A stretch of 10,139 bases of DNA from an uncultured Mycoplasmatota bacterium. Its GTDB lineage: Bacteria; Bacillota_I; Bacilli_A; RF39; UBA660. The stretch is from contig CAMJMP010000019.1 of NCBI GenBank assembly GCA_946407055.1, positions 1 to 10,139 of the forward strand, written 5' to 3'. Position 1 is the first letter of the stretch. The number at the start of each line of letters is the position of its first letter. Of the stretch, positions 1 to 6,214 are shown in pieces. The translations under genes were made by a program, and so were the position numbers. The notes under the pieces are model-generated. The model worked only from the letters and a program-made list of their open reading frames with translations, did no database searches and was not told the origin of the DNA.

Positions 1-40
1 AAACTTTATCACTTCTTTTAACTAATGTTCTTTCGTTCAT
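1..40 (-). CDS. Probable major tail (tube) protein, N-terminal fragment
   Basis: Only the first 13 codons lie in the window (MNERTLVKRSDKV), starting at the ATG complementary to 38-40. The start is well supported: an AGAAGGAGG Shine-Dalgarno sits just upstream and the preceding gene stops two bases before it. The product is assigned mainly by position: in A118-type Firmicutes siphophages the major tail protein directly follows minor capsid 2 and the tail terminator. The short N-terminus resembles the beginning of tail tube proteins as I remember them, but 13 residues cannot prove it. The gene continues beyond position 1. Confidence 0.6.
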   Translation of the reverse strand, partial: MNERTLVKRSDKV

Positions 41-42
41 TA

Positions 43-477
43 TTATGCCTCCTTCTCATAAGTTATTCTCATTTGGATTACATATTTTGCTGTGCCATTT
101 TGCTCATCAGCTTGAATTGCACCGTGGCTCAAGCATTCAATACTTTGTATTCCGTCTATATTTGGTAAAATATGTCTTTTATTGTTTTCTTCTATTTCAG
201 CTCTAAACTTATCATAAAAGTCTAGATTACTTATATTTTGTACTACACTATCATCATAGTACTCTCTACTACCTAGATAAAATTGATATTGTCCTAAATA
301 CCCGCCATCAGTATATGGCTTTAATATTGGTTCAACCGGCACAGGTTCTATTGAATAGCTTACTGCTTCTTTGCCAAGAAAGTCAGCTAACATATTACTA
401 AAATCACTAGCCAATGTTACTTGGCTCATTAAATAAGTTCTTATAGCTTCTATCATTGTAGGTTTATTTTCTTCCAT
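43..477 (-). CDS. Tail terminator / minor capsid 3-like protein
   Basis: A 144-residue protein with the size and layout of the family often called minor capsid protein from bacteriophage (Minor_capsid_3), thought to cap the tail tube and join it to the head. It has a helical N-terminus (about residues 5-35), a mixed middle containing a YLGQYQFYLGSREYY stretch, and a C-terminal strand (YVIQMRITY) typical of the terminator fold. It starts one base after the stop of the minor capsid 2-like gene and ends two bases before the presumed major tail gene, so it is part of one tightly coupled head-to-tail operon. The family assignment combines sequence pattern and synteny. No catalytic motif is expected or seen. 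Confidence 0.7.
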   Translation of the reverse strand: MEENKPTMIEAIRTYLMSQVTLASDFSNMLADFLGKEAVSYSIEPVPVEPILKPYTDGGYLGQYQFYLGSREYYDDSVVQNISNLDFYDKFRAEIEENNKRHILPNIDGIQSIECLSHGAIQADEQNGTAKYVIQMRITYEKEA

Positions 478-478
478 A

Positions 479-823
479 TTACTTATTTCCTTTCATTTTT
501 TTAGCATACGCTTCTACTTCTTTGGCAACGACATCTTTTTCAGCATTTACCATACGTTTATCCCACAATTTACCTCTTATTCCGCTGCCTTTGTTTGTAG
601 TATATTGTTTGTGGGCGTAATTTTGTTCATAAGTTACACTCCCCGGTCTAACAGTTACTGTTGTAGCTAAATTACCAGATTTCCAAGGAACATATTTAGT
701 CATTCTTTTAAAACAGGTATTTGCTAAAAATAATTGTGTATTACCACCATCTTGCATTTCATATTTATCTATAATTTTGCCCTTATCAAAGTCTTTTAGA
801 GTATACTTTAATTCTAAAGCCAT
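479..823 (-). CDS. Minor capsid protein 2-like head-tail joining protein
   Basis: A 114-residue protein. Its centre, with PWKSGNLATTV (about residues 46-56), a YEQNYAHKQYTTN segment and RGKLWDKRM (about 83-91), matches the pattern I know from the phage minor capsid 2 family (Minor_capsid_2), which is structurally related to gp10-type head-tail connector/tail completion proteins. The lysine-rich C-terminus (EAYAKKMKGNK) suits a small structural protein. Its ATG overlaps the stop of the preceding gene (TAATG), implying translational coupling. The location between the head closure candidate and the tail terminator is exactly where the family sits in A118-like phages. Confidence 0.75.
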   Translation of the reverse strand: MALELKYTLKDFDKGKIIDKYEMQDGGNTQLFLANTCFKRMTKYVPWKSGNLATTVTVRPGSVTYEQNYAHKQYTTNKGSGIRGKLWDKRMVNAEKDVVAKEVEAYAKKMKGNK

Positions 824-1212
824 TAATTTCCTCTTATTTCAAAATGGTGCATACATTTACTACCAAAATCCTTATCGTCCATCACTGTTATTCTAAAGAC
901 ATCATAATTTTTTAGGTCTTTAACTCCAGTTACTTGGTCTATATTAACATTACCTTTAACAATTATATCTCCGTTTTGTAAAGTCCATCCTGTGCCGTTA
1001 TATTCTTTTGGCTTCTTGTATTGGCTTATATCGTTTTTATCTTTAGGAATATACACGTTAACTTTATCAGCATTTTCATACCCTTGATTAAGATTAACTC
1101 CTAAACTATCGTCCCACATAACATAATCTATTAAATGCTTTTTAAATACAACATTTTTTGTTGTTGGGTCAGTATATTGATTATATACAGTCATATTGGT
1201 ATTTGTTGTCAT
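823..1212 (-). CDS. Putative head closure / minor capsid protein
   Basis: A 129-residue, mostly beta-strand-like protein. The N-terminus (MTVYNQYTDPTTKNVVFKKH, about residues 7-26) resembles small Firmicutes-phage proteins that begin with a 'TVYNKYYD' type motif and lie between the head-tail connector and minor capsid 2. I believe these correspond to DUF6751-type or minor capsid 1 proteins, but the family name is from memory. Position suggests a head closure (stopper) role. It overlaps both neighbours by one base in TAATG junctions. There is no enzymatic motif. Confidence 0.55.
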   Translation of the reverse strand: MTTNTNMTVYNQYTDPTTKNVVFKKHLIDYVMWDDSLGVNLNQGYENADKVNVYIPKDKNDISQYKKPKEYNGTGWTLQNGDIIVKGNVNIDQVTGVKDLKNYDVFRITVMDDKDFGSKCMHHFEIRGN

Positions 1213-1589
1213 TATACACCTCTATATATCAAATGTTCTCCATTAAATATTATTCCGTACAAATCATCTAATATTATATTTTCAATTTCGTATGTCTTTT
1301 CTTCGACAATTTGCTTAATATCTTTATAAGTAACAGAATAACTTCCAACACTTTCACTAGATATATTTGAATTTGGTTTTTCTATATAAGAAGTTAATTT
1401 TCCTAATATATTAAACATACATAATTTGACTTCGTTTGGTATATTTTCTTTGCCAACAAGCCTACATTGTGTCATTCCATCTATTTTCTTTCTAGCCTCA
1501 AATTCTAATAGATTAAAAGGCGTTTGTTTTAGTGTGCCTCCTAAATCTAAATATTCTAGGAAAGTCAAATATTGTCCACTAAATTCCAT
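1212..1589 (-). CDS. Head-tail connector (adaptor) protein
   Basis: A 125-residue protein immediately after the major capsid gene. The segment FLEYLDLGGTLKQTPFNLLEFEARKKID (about residues 10-37) is the helical pattern of phage head-tail connector proteins (gp6/gp15-like adaptors) that dock onto the portal ring; such proteins commonly read 'FxLLEFEARKxID'. The rest (NEVKLCMFNILGKL, then SYSVTYKDI) is also consistent with a mostly helical adaptor. An AGAAGGAGG site precedes the ATG. It starts 15 bases after the capsid stop and its own stop overlaps the next start. Confidence 0.7.
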   Translation of the reverse strand: MEFSGQYLTFLEYLDLGGTLKQTPFNLLEFEARKKIDGMTQCRLVGKENIPNEVKLCMFNILGKLTSYIEKPNSNISSESVGSYSVTYKDIKQIVEEKTYEIENIILDDLYGIIFNGEHLIYRGV

Positions 1590-1604
1590 AAACGCCTCCT
1601 TCTA

Positions 1605-2453
1605 TTATAGACTTACTGAGCCTGTAGTTTTAACTTGAACTGCTAGTGCATTTGTAACAACGTCTTTGTAAACCATACGTCCTTGTAGTGCAGAAGCTCC
1701 AACGTGTTTACCATCTTTAATATCGTTAAATGATGGTTCAATTTTCCATTCATCAATTGCTTGACACCAAGCTGGTGCATATACGATATATTCAACGTTG
1801 TCAGGTAATAAATAATTTGGTTTTACTTGAACTCCGTTAATCTTACCAATAACTCCATTTCTTACTAATTCAGCGCCTAAAGAGCCACTTGTATTAGCAA
1901 ATTTGTCATCTGTTAATAGTTTAAGTTCAGTATCAGCAGAAATAGCAATTCTTAAATCGTTAGTAGCAATTCCTCTTGCTTTTAATGTTTTTACTGAAGT
2001 AGCAATTGTTTTATATACATTATCTTCAGTAGTTGCAGTTGTAGATGATTCAGTAGTTCCACCATTTACTAATGCAGCAATTGCTGATAATTCTAATGCT
2101 TTACCAGTTACATAAGCAGCACTTTCTAATCTTTGTGCTCTCAAATTATCAGGTACAGCTTCGGCTTCATATCCATCAACTAATTCACTAAATGCTTTGT
2201 GTCCATCTACTAAAATTGGTAGATAATCAGTAGCACTTTGTGTCATTGTGATACCATTAAGTACATCATAGTCACTTAATGTAATATCTCCATTTCTTGT
2301 AGGTACATTTACTGCCCCAGCAGTTGGGTTACCTTCATAATCCCTTGAAAATTCATTTCTAATGTTAAATTGTTGACGCATTAATTTAACAATAGTATCA
2401 GCATAACGTTCTTGGCGTTTGTGTGTTCCGTTTATAGCTATTGCGTTAGCCAT
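1605..2453 (-). CDS. Major capsid protein (HK97-like fold)
   Basis: A 282-residue protein with the features of a Firmicutes siphophage major head protein: an N-terminal region with basic residues (THKRQERYADTIVKLMRQQF), a beta-rich stretch after GNPTAGAVNVPTRNGDITL, a long central helix with YVTGKALELSAIAALVNGG, a Thr-rich loop (about residues 134-144), then RIAISADTELKLL and a C-terminal YKDVVTNALAVQVKTTGSVSL. Scaffold lies directly upstream and the connector directly downstream. There is no large protease-cleaved N-terminal delta domain, consistent with use of a separate scaffold. AAGGAGAG precedes the ATG. The HK97 fold is inferred from family context, not demonstrated. Confidence 0.85.
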   Translation of the reverse strand: MANAIAINGTHKRQERYADTIVKLMRQQFNIRNEFSRDYEGNPTAGAVNVPTRNGDITLSDYDVLNGITMTQSATDYLPILVDGHKAFSELVDGYEAEAVPDNLRAQRLESAAYVTGKALELSAIAALVNGGTTESSTTATTEDNVYKTIATSVKTLKARGIATNDLRIAISADTELKLLTDDKFANTSGSLGAELVRNGVIGKINGVQVKPNYLLPDNVEYIVYAPAWCQAIDEWKIEPSFNDIKDGKHVGASALQGRMVYKDVVTNALAVQVKTTGSVSL

Positions 2454-2473
2454 ATTAATCTCTCCTTCTTTCT

Positions 2474-2995
2474 TTAAAATTCAATGTCTGGGTGTTTTGC
2501 CTTTAATATTGCCATAACACCATCTTCCTTAACAACTTGTCCAGATTTTAAATCAGTTCCAGTTGCTTTGGTTTCTTGTTTCTTTGTGTATTTTGGATTT
2601 TCAGATAAAAAGGCTTCCAAATTATCTTCAAAATCGCCTTCCATTTTAGAAACTTTAAAAACTACATAATCAACATCATCAGGATTAACGCCTTTTCTAA
2701 ACGCTTTATTTTCTTTAGCATACTCATCTCTCTCGTTGGTTATCTTTATCTTTTCAGCTTCTTTTTCGGCTTTTTTGTCATCTTCAGTCTTTTGTTCTTC
2801 TTTCCATTTTTTAAATTGTTCCATTTCTTCTTTAGGAGGCAAAATACTTGCTTTCATTTTATTAAAAGCATTATCATATTCTTCCTTCGTTTTGAATACT
2901 TTGAACGCACCCTCGTTTTCTTTTGTAGTTTGAGTATCTACATTTTCAGTTTCAACTTTTTCAGTTTCAACATTTTGAACATCATTTTGTTCCAT
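2474..2995 (-). CDS. Capsid scaffolding protein
   Basis: A 173-residue, highly charged protein rich in Glu, Lys, Asp and Gln. It has an acidic, disordered-looking N-terminus (about residues 1-30), a long predicted coiled coil (about 48-105, with KKAEKEAEKIKITNERDEYA) and a C-terminal part with GVNPDDVDYVVFKVSKM and EAFLSENPKYTKK. That plan, and its place immediately before the major capsid gene, is typical of phage scaffold proteins (gp20- or DUF4355-like) that guide procapsid assembly and then leave. The ATG is preceded by AAGAAAGGG five bases away. This is the first gene of the head operon and follows a strong promoter at 3092-3119. Confidence 0.75.
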   Translation of the reverse strand: MEQNDVQNVETEKVETENVDTQTTKENEGAFKVFKTKEEYDNAFNKMKASILPPKEEMEQFKKWKEEQKTEDDKKAEKEAEKIKITNERDEYAKENKAFRKGVNPDDVDYVVFKVSKMEGDFEDNLEAFLSENPKYTKKQETKATGTDLKSGQVVKEDGVMAILKAKHPDIEF

Positions 2996-3008
2996 TTAAT
3001 CCCTTTCT

Positions 3009-3034
3009 TTATACTCTTTTAAGTTGGAGTATAA
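3009..3034 (-). promoter_or_regulatory. 5' leader hairpin in front of the head operon
   Basis: On the minus strand an 8-bp perfect stem (TTATACTC / GAGTATAA, 3034-3027 and 3016-3009) encloses a 10-nt loop. It sits just before the Shine-Dalgarno AAGAAAGGG of the scaffold gene and inside the transcript expected from the promoter at 3092-3119. There is no U-tract, so it is not a terminator. It could stabilise the 5' end of the mRNA or tune scaffold translation; that role is inference. Confidence 0.45.
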
Positions 3035-3091
3035 CCCTTGTTTTTATTGTTTACAAGTTCAACATATTAGCTCTTTCGAACTTTCAATATA

Positions 3092-3119
3092 ATTTTATCA
3101 TATTACTACAATTTGTCAA
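3092..3119 (-). promoter_or_regulatory. SigmaA-type promoter of the head operon
   Basis: The minus strand has a perfect -35 box TTGACA (3119-3114), a 16-nt spacer and the -10 box TAAAAT (3097-3092), with a TG one base upstream of the -10 (extended -10, TGATAAAAT). It lies directly behind the terminator of the glycan genes. Transcription should start near 3085, giving a leader of about 90 nt before the scaffold ATG. This is the best-matching promoter in the window and suggests that the host housekeeping sigma factor can read the head genes. Confidence 0.8.
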
Positions 3120-3125
3120 ATTTAC

Positions 3126-3150
3126 AAAAAAAGCAAGATTATTTCTTGCT
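3126..3150 (-). terminator. Rho-independent terminator of the lysis/glycan operon
   Basis: On the minus strand a 7-bp stem AGCAAGA / TCTTGCT (3150-3144 and 3138-3132) with a 5-nt loop is followed by six or more U residues (3131-3126). The stop codon of the nucleotidyltransferase gene lies in the loop region, so the gene ends inside its own terminator. It separates this operon from the head operon promoter that begins only seven bases further on. Confidence 0.85.
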
Positions 3151-3459
3151 AATTTTTTTCTCTTTCTTTGGTTTTTCTATTTTGAATTTTGCTTTTAATT
3201 CTTTTGGCTTTTCTTCACTAAATTTTATTGTTGATTCTACTTTTAATTCTTCTTTTATTTCAGGAATAACTTCAATAATCTCAACAACAACTTCGTTTAA
3301 AGCGTTTTTACCTGTTAGATAATCAGCCATTGCTTCATCACATTCTAATACATCGTCTGCATTTACCCAACCATGTTCGTTTCTTCCATGTCTTTCTAAA
3401 ATTTTAATTTTGTCAAAATCTTTCAAAGTAAAGTTTTTAATTGCTCTAGCTTTAATCAT
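3139..3459 (-). CDS. Nested in-frame small phage protein (alternative start)
   Basis: The ATG complementary to 3457-3459 is codon 218 of the nucleotidyltransferase ORF and has an ideal ribosome site, AGGAGG seven bases upstream, better than that of the long ORF itself. It would yield 106 residues: MIKARAIKNFTLKDFDKI, then a WVNADDVLECDEAMADYLTG segment and a K/E/P-rich tail. I recall similar proteins as free-standing small genes near scaffold and capsid genes of Firmicutes phages ('ALKNFTL...DYLTGKNxxNxxVVEVIEVIPE'). The sequence therefore suggests either a fusion that kept its ribosome site, or one ORF yielding a long and a short product. Function unknown. Confidence 0.55.
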   Translation of the reverse strand: MIKARAIKNFTLKDFDKIKILERHGRNEHGWVNADDVLECDEAMADYLTGKNALNEVVVEIIEVIPEIKEELKVESTIKFSEEKPKELKAKFKIEKPKKEKKISKK

Positions 3460-4110
3460 ATTATCTCCTCCTAATTTTTCTTCTAATAGTATTATATCAT
3501 TAACACTATCTATATCGCAACTCTCGTCATTTATTGCTACATAATTGCTTGTCATAGTGTGTGTATTTATATCTTGCCCATTAAGGCTTCTATATAACTC
3601 CCATACTATTGGTTCTCTACAACATAAGCCTTCATCTTTTAATCTTTTAACTTGTTCTATATGTGCTTTAAACACATTTGGCTTTATTACCTTATAAGCT
3701 AATGGTTCATCGTGGTGTTTTATATATCTTTTATCATTGTTATTGTAAGTACAAAAGAATAAATTATCTTTTGGCTTTGCGTCTACTATTTTTTTAATAG
3801 CATTTTCACTATAATATACATCTCCAAATAAGAATGTTATAGGTTCATCTAATAATTCAACAGGAAATGCACTTAACCAATACCCCATTTTATTTATATG
3901 ATCCCAGTCATTATACAACGGTTCATATCTTATAGCACCTAGATTATCAAATCTACTATCGTGCGATGTAACTATAATATCATCTATGCCATTTTCTTTT
4001 AATAGCCTTATGGTTCTTTGAATAATAGGTTCTCCATTTATTTTAGTTAATTGCCTAGGTATTTCAAAATTGTTTGGACTTTTACTATCTGCAAGTATTA
4101 CATATTTCAA
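3139..4110 (-). CDS. Sugar-nucleotidyltransferase-like protein with C-terminal phage domain
   Basis: A 323-residue ORF in two parts. Residues 1-217 look like a MobA/GlmU-type nucleotidyltransferase: an N-terminal strand (YVILADS), PRQLTKINGEPIIQRTI (18-34) where the family has PKxLxxxxGxP, FLFGDVYY (93-100) with a GD metal-binding candidate, and CDIDSVNDIILLEE (198-211), matching the usual C-terminal 'DIDTxED' signature. The normal GxGxR loop is replaced by ADSKSPNNF, so activity is not assured. From residue 218 a different module begins (MIKARAIKNFTLKDFDKIK), like small stand-alone phage proteins near capsid genes, ending in a Lys/Glu-rich tail. The TTG start overlaps the TGA stop of the glycosyltransferase and its SD (AAAGG) is distant. 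An internal ATG at 3459 has an ideal SD and is listed separately. Confidence 0.65.
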   Translation of the reverse strand: MKYVILADSKSPNNFEIPRQLTKINGEPIIQRTIRLLKENGIDDIIVTSHDSRFDNLGAIRYEPLYNDWDHINKMGYWLSAFPVELLDEPITFLFGDVYYSENAIKKIVDAKPKDNLFFCTYNNNDKRYIKHHDEPLAYKVIKPNVFKAHIEQVKRLKDEGLCCREPIVWELYRSLNGQDINTHTMTSNYVAINDESCDIDSVNDIILLEEKLGGDNMIKARAIKNFTLKDFDKIKILERHGRNEHGWVNADDVLECDEAMADYLTGKNALNEVVVEIIEVIPEIKEELKVESTIKFSEEKPKELKAKFKIEKPKKEKKISKK

Positions 4111-5129
4111 TATTGTTTATCGCCTTTCTCATCCATTTCCTTTTTACAAAGATTTAGTCTTTCTTCTAATATTCTATCTAGTTTTTTATCTTTTCCTTTA
4201 TAGGTTAAGTATAACTGCATAGTATCAGCATAATGTCTTATTGTACTTGTTCCCCAGATAATTTCTTCTCTAACTGTGGTTACTGATTTAATATTATCTC
4301 TATTCCAAACATATACAGGCTCAGGTAATACATCAAATGTTTCCATATTTATACAAATCTTATAATGTTGGTTTCTATCTTCTTTTAATGTTCCTTCGTT
4401 ATATAAGCATTCTTGTCTAGTAGCTAATGACTTTTTAATAACCTTACCACAACTACCACTCCAACCCTGCATTGCTTCATATTTGTCTTTATATTCTGGT
4501 TTAAATGCTAGGCTTTCTTTACCATTTTTACACTGGTTCATACCAACAAACAACACATCTGGTTTCTTTTGAAGTTTTCGATTAATATTTTCTAAAACAT
4601 ACTCGTTTTCTAGCCAGTCATCACTATCTACATACCAAACATAATCAACATCATTACTAATATGCAAATATGCTTCGTTCCTAGCACCACCATTTAGTCT
4701 TTTTTGCTGTAGTTCAATGATTTTTATATTAGTTAGTTTATCAATGTACTTATACGCTATATTAACTGAATTATCAGTAGACATATCATCTACAAATATA
4801 ACTTCATAATTCTTATAAGTTTGATTTGCTATACTACTTAAACACTTATCTATTGTATGTTCATAATTGTAATTGGGGATAATAATTGCCATTTTGTAGT
4901 TTCGTATTTGGAGGTTTTTATAACCTTTATCTGTTATTTTTGCTTTTTTTATACAGTCTATGTCATAATCTGTTAAGTTAATGTCAACAAATTTGCAACA
5001 ATTAAATTGTATACAATGTAATTTAGTGTTTAATAATTCTTGGTATGGCTCATTATCAAACAAATATATATATTCATTATTATCCCCAGTAACAGCTTGT
5101 ATTGAGTTTTTATCCACAGCTATTTTCAT
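4107..5129 (-). CDS. Family 2 glycosyltransferase (GT-A fold)
   Basis: A 340-residue protein. Residues 80-175 form a clear GT2 core: AIIIPNYNYEHTIDKCLSSI (81-100) and NYEVIFVDDMSTDNS (107-121, nucleotide-binding VDD at 113-115), then NGGARNEA (146-153) and YVDSDDW (166-172), the DXD-type metal site. LKEDRNQHYK (248-257) could supply the catalytic acidic residue. It should transfer a sugar from a nucleotide sugar; acceptor unknown (virion protein, wall glycan or teichoic acid are options). Residues 1-79 precede the usual GT2 start and look like a separate N-terminal extension. There is no membrane span, so it is probably cytoplasmic. It begins seven bases after the endolysin stop behind AGGTGAT and its stop overlaps the nucleotidyltransferase start, implying joint expression. 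Confidence 0.85.
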   Translation of the reverse strand: MKIAVDKNSIQAVTGDNNEYIYLFDNEPYQELLNTKLHCIQFNCCKFVDINLTDYDIDCIKKAKITDKGYKNLQIRNYKMAIIIPNYNYEHTIDKCLSSIANQTYKNYEVIFVDDMSTDNSVNIAYKYIDKLTNIKIIELQQKRLNGGARNEAYLHISNDVDYVWYVDSDDWLENEYVLENINRKLQKKPDVLFVGMNQCKNGKESLAFKPEYKDKYEAMQGWSGSCGKVIKKSLATRQECLYNEGTLKEDRNQHYKICINMETFDVLPEPVYVWNRDNIKSVTTVREEIIWGTSTIRHYADTMQLYLTYKGKDKKLDRILEERLNLCKKEMDEKGDKQY

Positions 5130-5136
5130 ATATCAC

Positions 5137-5919
5137 CTAGCTTATTTGTATTGCGTCTATTGTTTTTCCTATAATTCCAGCATATCCTTCTGGTGTATCA
5201 TCAACTTTATTTACCCAATTTAACCAGCCTTCGCCTTTAATATGTACTCTATAAGTTGCATTTTTAACTTGTAAGCCATCAATATCATTTGGCAAATTAC
5301 CAGCATAATCGGAAGCTCCAGTTACCCAAGGAAGCCAACGTTTCTTTACTTTATCGTGTACTCTGTATGTTAAATTGGTTATTCTAACTCCACTAACTCC
5401 GTGTCCGAAATTACCAGCATAATCTTTAGAACCAATTTTTACTTTGGGTAGCCATTTGTTCTTTACATTATCATATACTTGATATTCATTTTTAACTGAT
5501 GGTAAATCGGCATTTATGTAATCAGTAGGGTTTATTCTTGTATCTTTTGTGTTTCTAACTTCCCAATGCAAATGAGCACCACTAGATCTTCCTGTGTTTC
5601 CCATATAGCCTAGCACTTCACCTTTTTTAACTTTTTGATTTAGTTTAACGCTAACATTTTTTAAATGGGCGTATAAAGTATAGTACCCGTCTGCGTGTTT
5701 TAACTTAACACAATTTCCATAACTAGCATTACCACTAGCTTTAGGGTTGTTTTTTTGCCCTTTTTGTACCCATACAACTACTCCGTCACTATGAGCTACT
5801 ACATAATCGGTTGCGTGTTTTCCGTTAATATCAGCAACCATATCAATGCCTTTATGTGTTAAAACTTTATATTTTTGAGTTATAAAGCATTTTCCACATT
5901 GCAATTCTCTGCATTTCAT
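5137..5919 (-). CDS. Endolysin: M23 (LytM-type) peptidase with C-terminal wall-binding repeats
   Basis: A 260-residue protein. The N-terminal domain (about 15-137) carries the zinc peptidase motifs of family M23: HKGID (H22 and D26), YAHL (H85) and HLHWEVR (H116 and H118). M23 enzymes cut peptide cross-bridges or stems in peptidoglycan. The C-terminus has three repeats of about 38 residues (147-184, 185-222, 223-260), each with a Y-x-V motif, a WLP/WLNWV core, a YAG and a final I-(D/S)-x-(I/L/V)-x-(I/V), similar to ChW-like or 'YRVH...WLPWV' binding repeats of Firmicutes lysins. No signal peptide is apparent, so release would depend on the adjacent holin. The ATG is five bases after AGGAGG. 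Three Cys lie in the first 11 residues, which is unusual. Confidence 0.9.
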   Translation of the reverse strand: MKCRELQCGKCFITQKYKVLTHKGIDMVADINGKHATDYVVAHSDGVVVWVQKGQKNNPKASGNASYGNCVKLKHADGYYTLYAHLKNVSVKLNQKVKKGEVLGYMGNTGRSSGAHLHWEVRNTKDTRINPTDYINADLPSVKNEYQVYDNVKNKWLPKVKIGSKDYAGNFGHGVSGVRITNLTYRVHDKVKKRWLPWVTGASDYAGNLPNDIDGLQVKNATYRVHIKGEGWLNWVNKVDDTPEGYAGIIGKTIDAIQIS

Positions 5920-5974
5920 TTTTTCCTCCTATAATATAATCAATAAAATTTTCCATTTCTTCTCGTTCTTCCAT
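5867..5974 (-). CDS. Possible 35-residue coupled ORF between holin and endolysin
   Basis: An ATG overlaps the holin stop (TAATG at 5976-5972) and opens a 35-codon frame that crosses the holin-endolysin gap and ends 53 bases inside the endolysin gene in another frame. The product begins with an acidic helix-like stretch (MEEREEMENFIDYIIGG). It has a purine-rich GAGAG upstream but no strong Shine-Dalgarno. It may be a real short protein, or merely a coupling frame that carries ribosomes from the holin stop to the endolysin ribosome site. I cannot assign a function. Confidence 0.3.
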   Translation of the reverse strand: MEEREEMENFIDYIIGGKNEMQRIAMWKMLYNSKI

Positions 5975-6162
5975 TAGAAATTCTCTCTATCAGTAGGGTT
6001 ATTTAATCCAGCAAATACGTTTACAATAATTGTTAGAGCATAAACTATCTTGTCTACTGGTTCACTTATCTCTGGCATAATAGCAACAACTAAAGAACCT
6101 AAAATAGTTATAATCTGTGCAATAACAACTGGACTTTTAAGTCTTTCTGATATTTTCTTCAT
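5974..6162 (-). CDS. Holin (phage_holin_1-like)
   Basis: A 62-residue protein with two hydrophobic segments (about VVIAQIITILGSLVVAIM, 12-29, and KIVYALTIIVNVFAGL, 38-53) joined by a short acidic turn (PEISEPVD), and the C-terminal motif NNPTDRENF, which I recognise from Firmicutes phage holins such as those of the Phage_holin_1 group. Holins oligomerise in the cytoplasmic membrane and time endolysin release. The M23 endolysin follows directly. The ATG is preceded by GGAGG six bases away, and the gene is the first behind the promoter at 6186-6214, with a leader of less than 20 nt. Confidence 0.85.
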   Translation of the reverse strand: MKKISERLKSPVVIAQIITILGSLVVAIMPEISEPVDKIVYALTIIVNVFAGLNNPTDRENF

Positions 6163-6185
6163 AATTAGCCTCCAATTCTGCCAAC

Positions 6186-6214
6186 ATTATACCATATAAA
6201 TAAAAGAGTGTAAA
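6186..6214 (-). promoter_or_regulatory. SigmaA-type promoter of the holin-endolysin-glycan operon
   Basis: The minus strand contains TTTACA (6214-6209, five of six matches to the -35 consensus), a 17-nt spacer, and a perfect TATAAT (6191-6186) preceded by TGG, an extended -10. The -35 box overlaps the upstream terminator hairpin and lies just past the stop codon of the protease-like gene. Transcription should begin near 6180, only about 17 nt before the holin ATG. Confidence 0.8.

Noticed and set aside
1135..3322. Several plus-strand open frames of 60-97 codons here and elsewhere in the window
   Set aside because: They lie opposite well-supported minus-strand genes, have Phe/Ile/Ser/Leu-rich compositions expected from antisense reading of AT-rich genes, and lack ribosome sites. 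I regard all plus-strand frames as shadows.
3382..3416. TTGACA on the minus strand inside the nucleotidyltransferase ORF, as a promoter for the nested gene
   Set aside because: The box lies downstream of the nested ATG and has no acceptable -10 at 16-18 bases, so it cannot serve that start.
4955..4987. TTGACA on the minus strand inside the glycosyltransferase gene
   Set aside because: The nearest -10-like sequence is a poor match at unsuitable spacing; a chance match in AT-rich DNA.
5137..5486. Endolysin C-terminal repeats as a DNA repeat array
   Set aside because: The three units are similar as protein but diverged as DNA; they are binding-domain repeats, not a separate repeat element or CRISPR.
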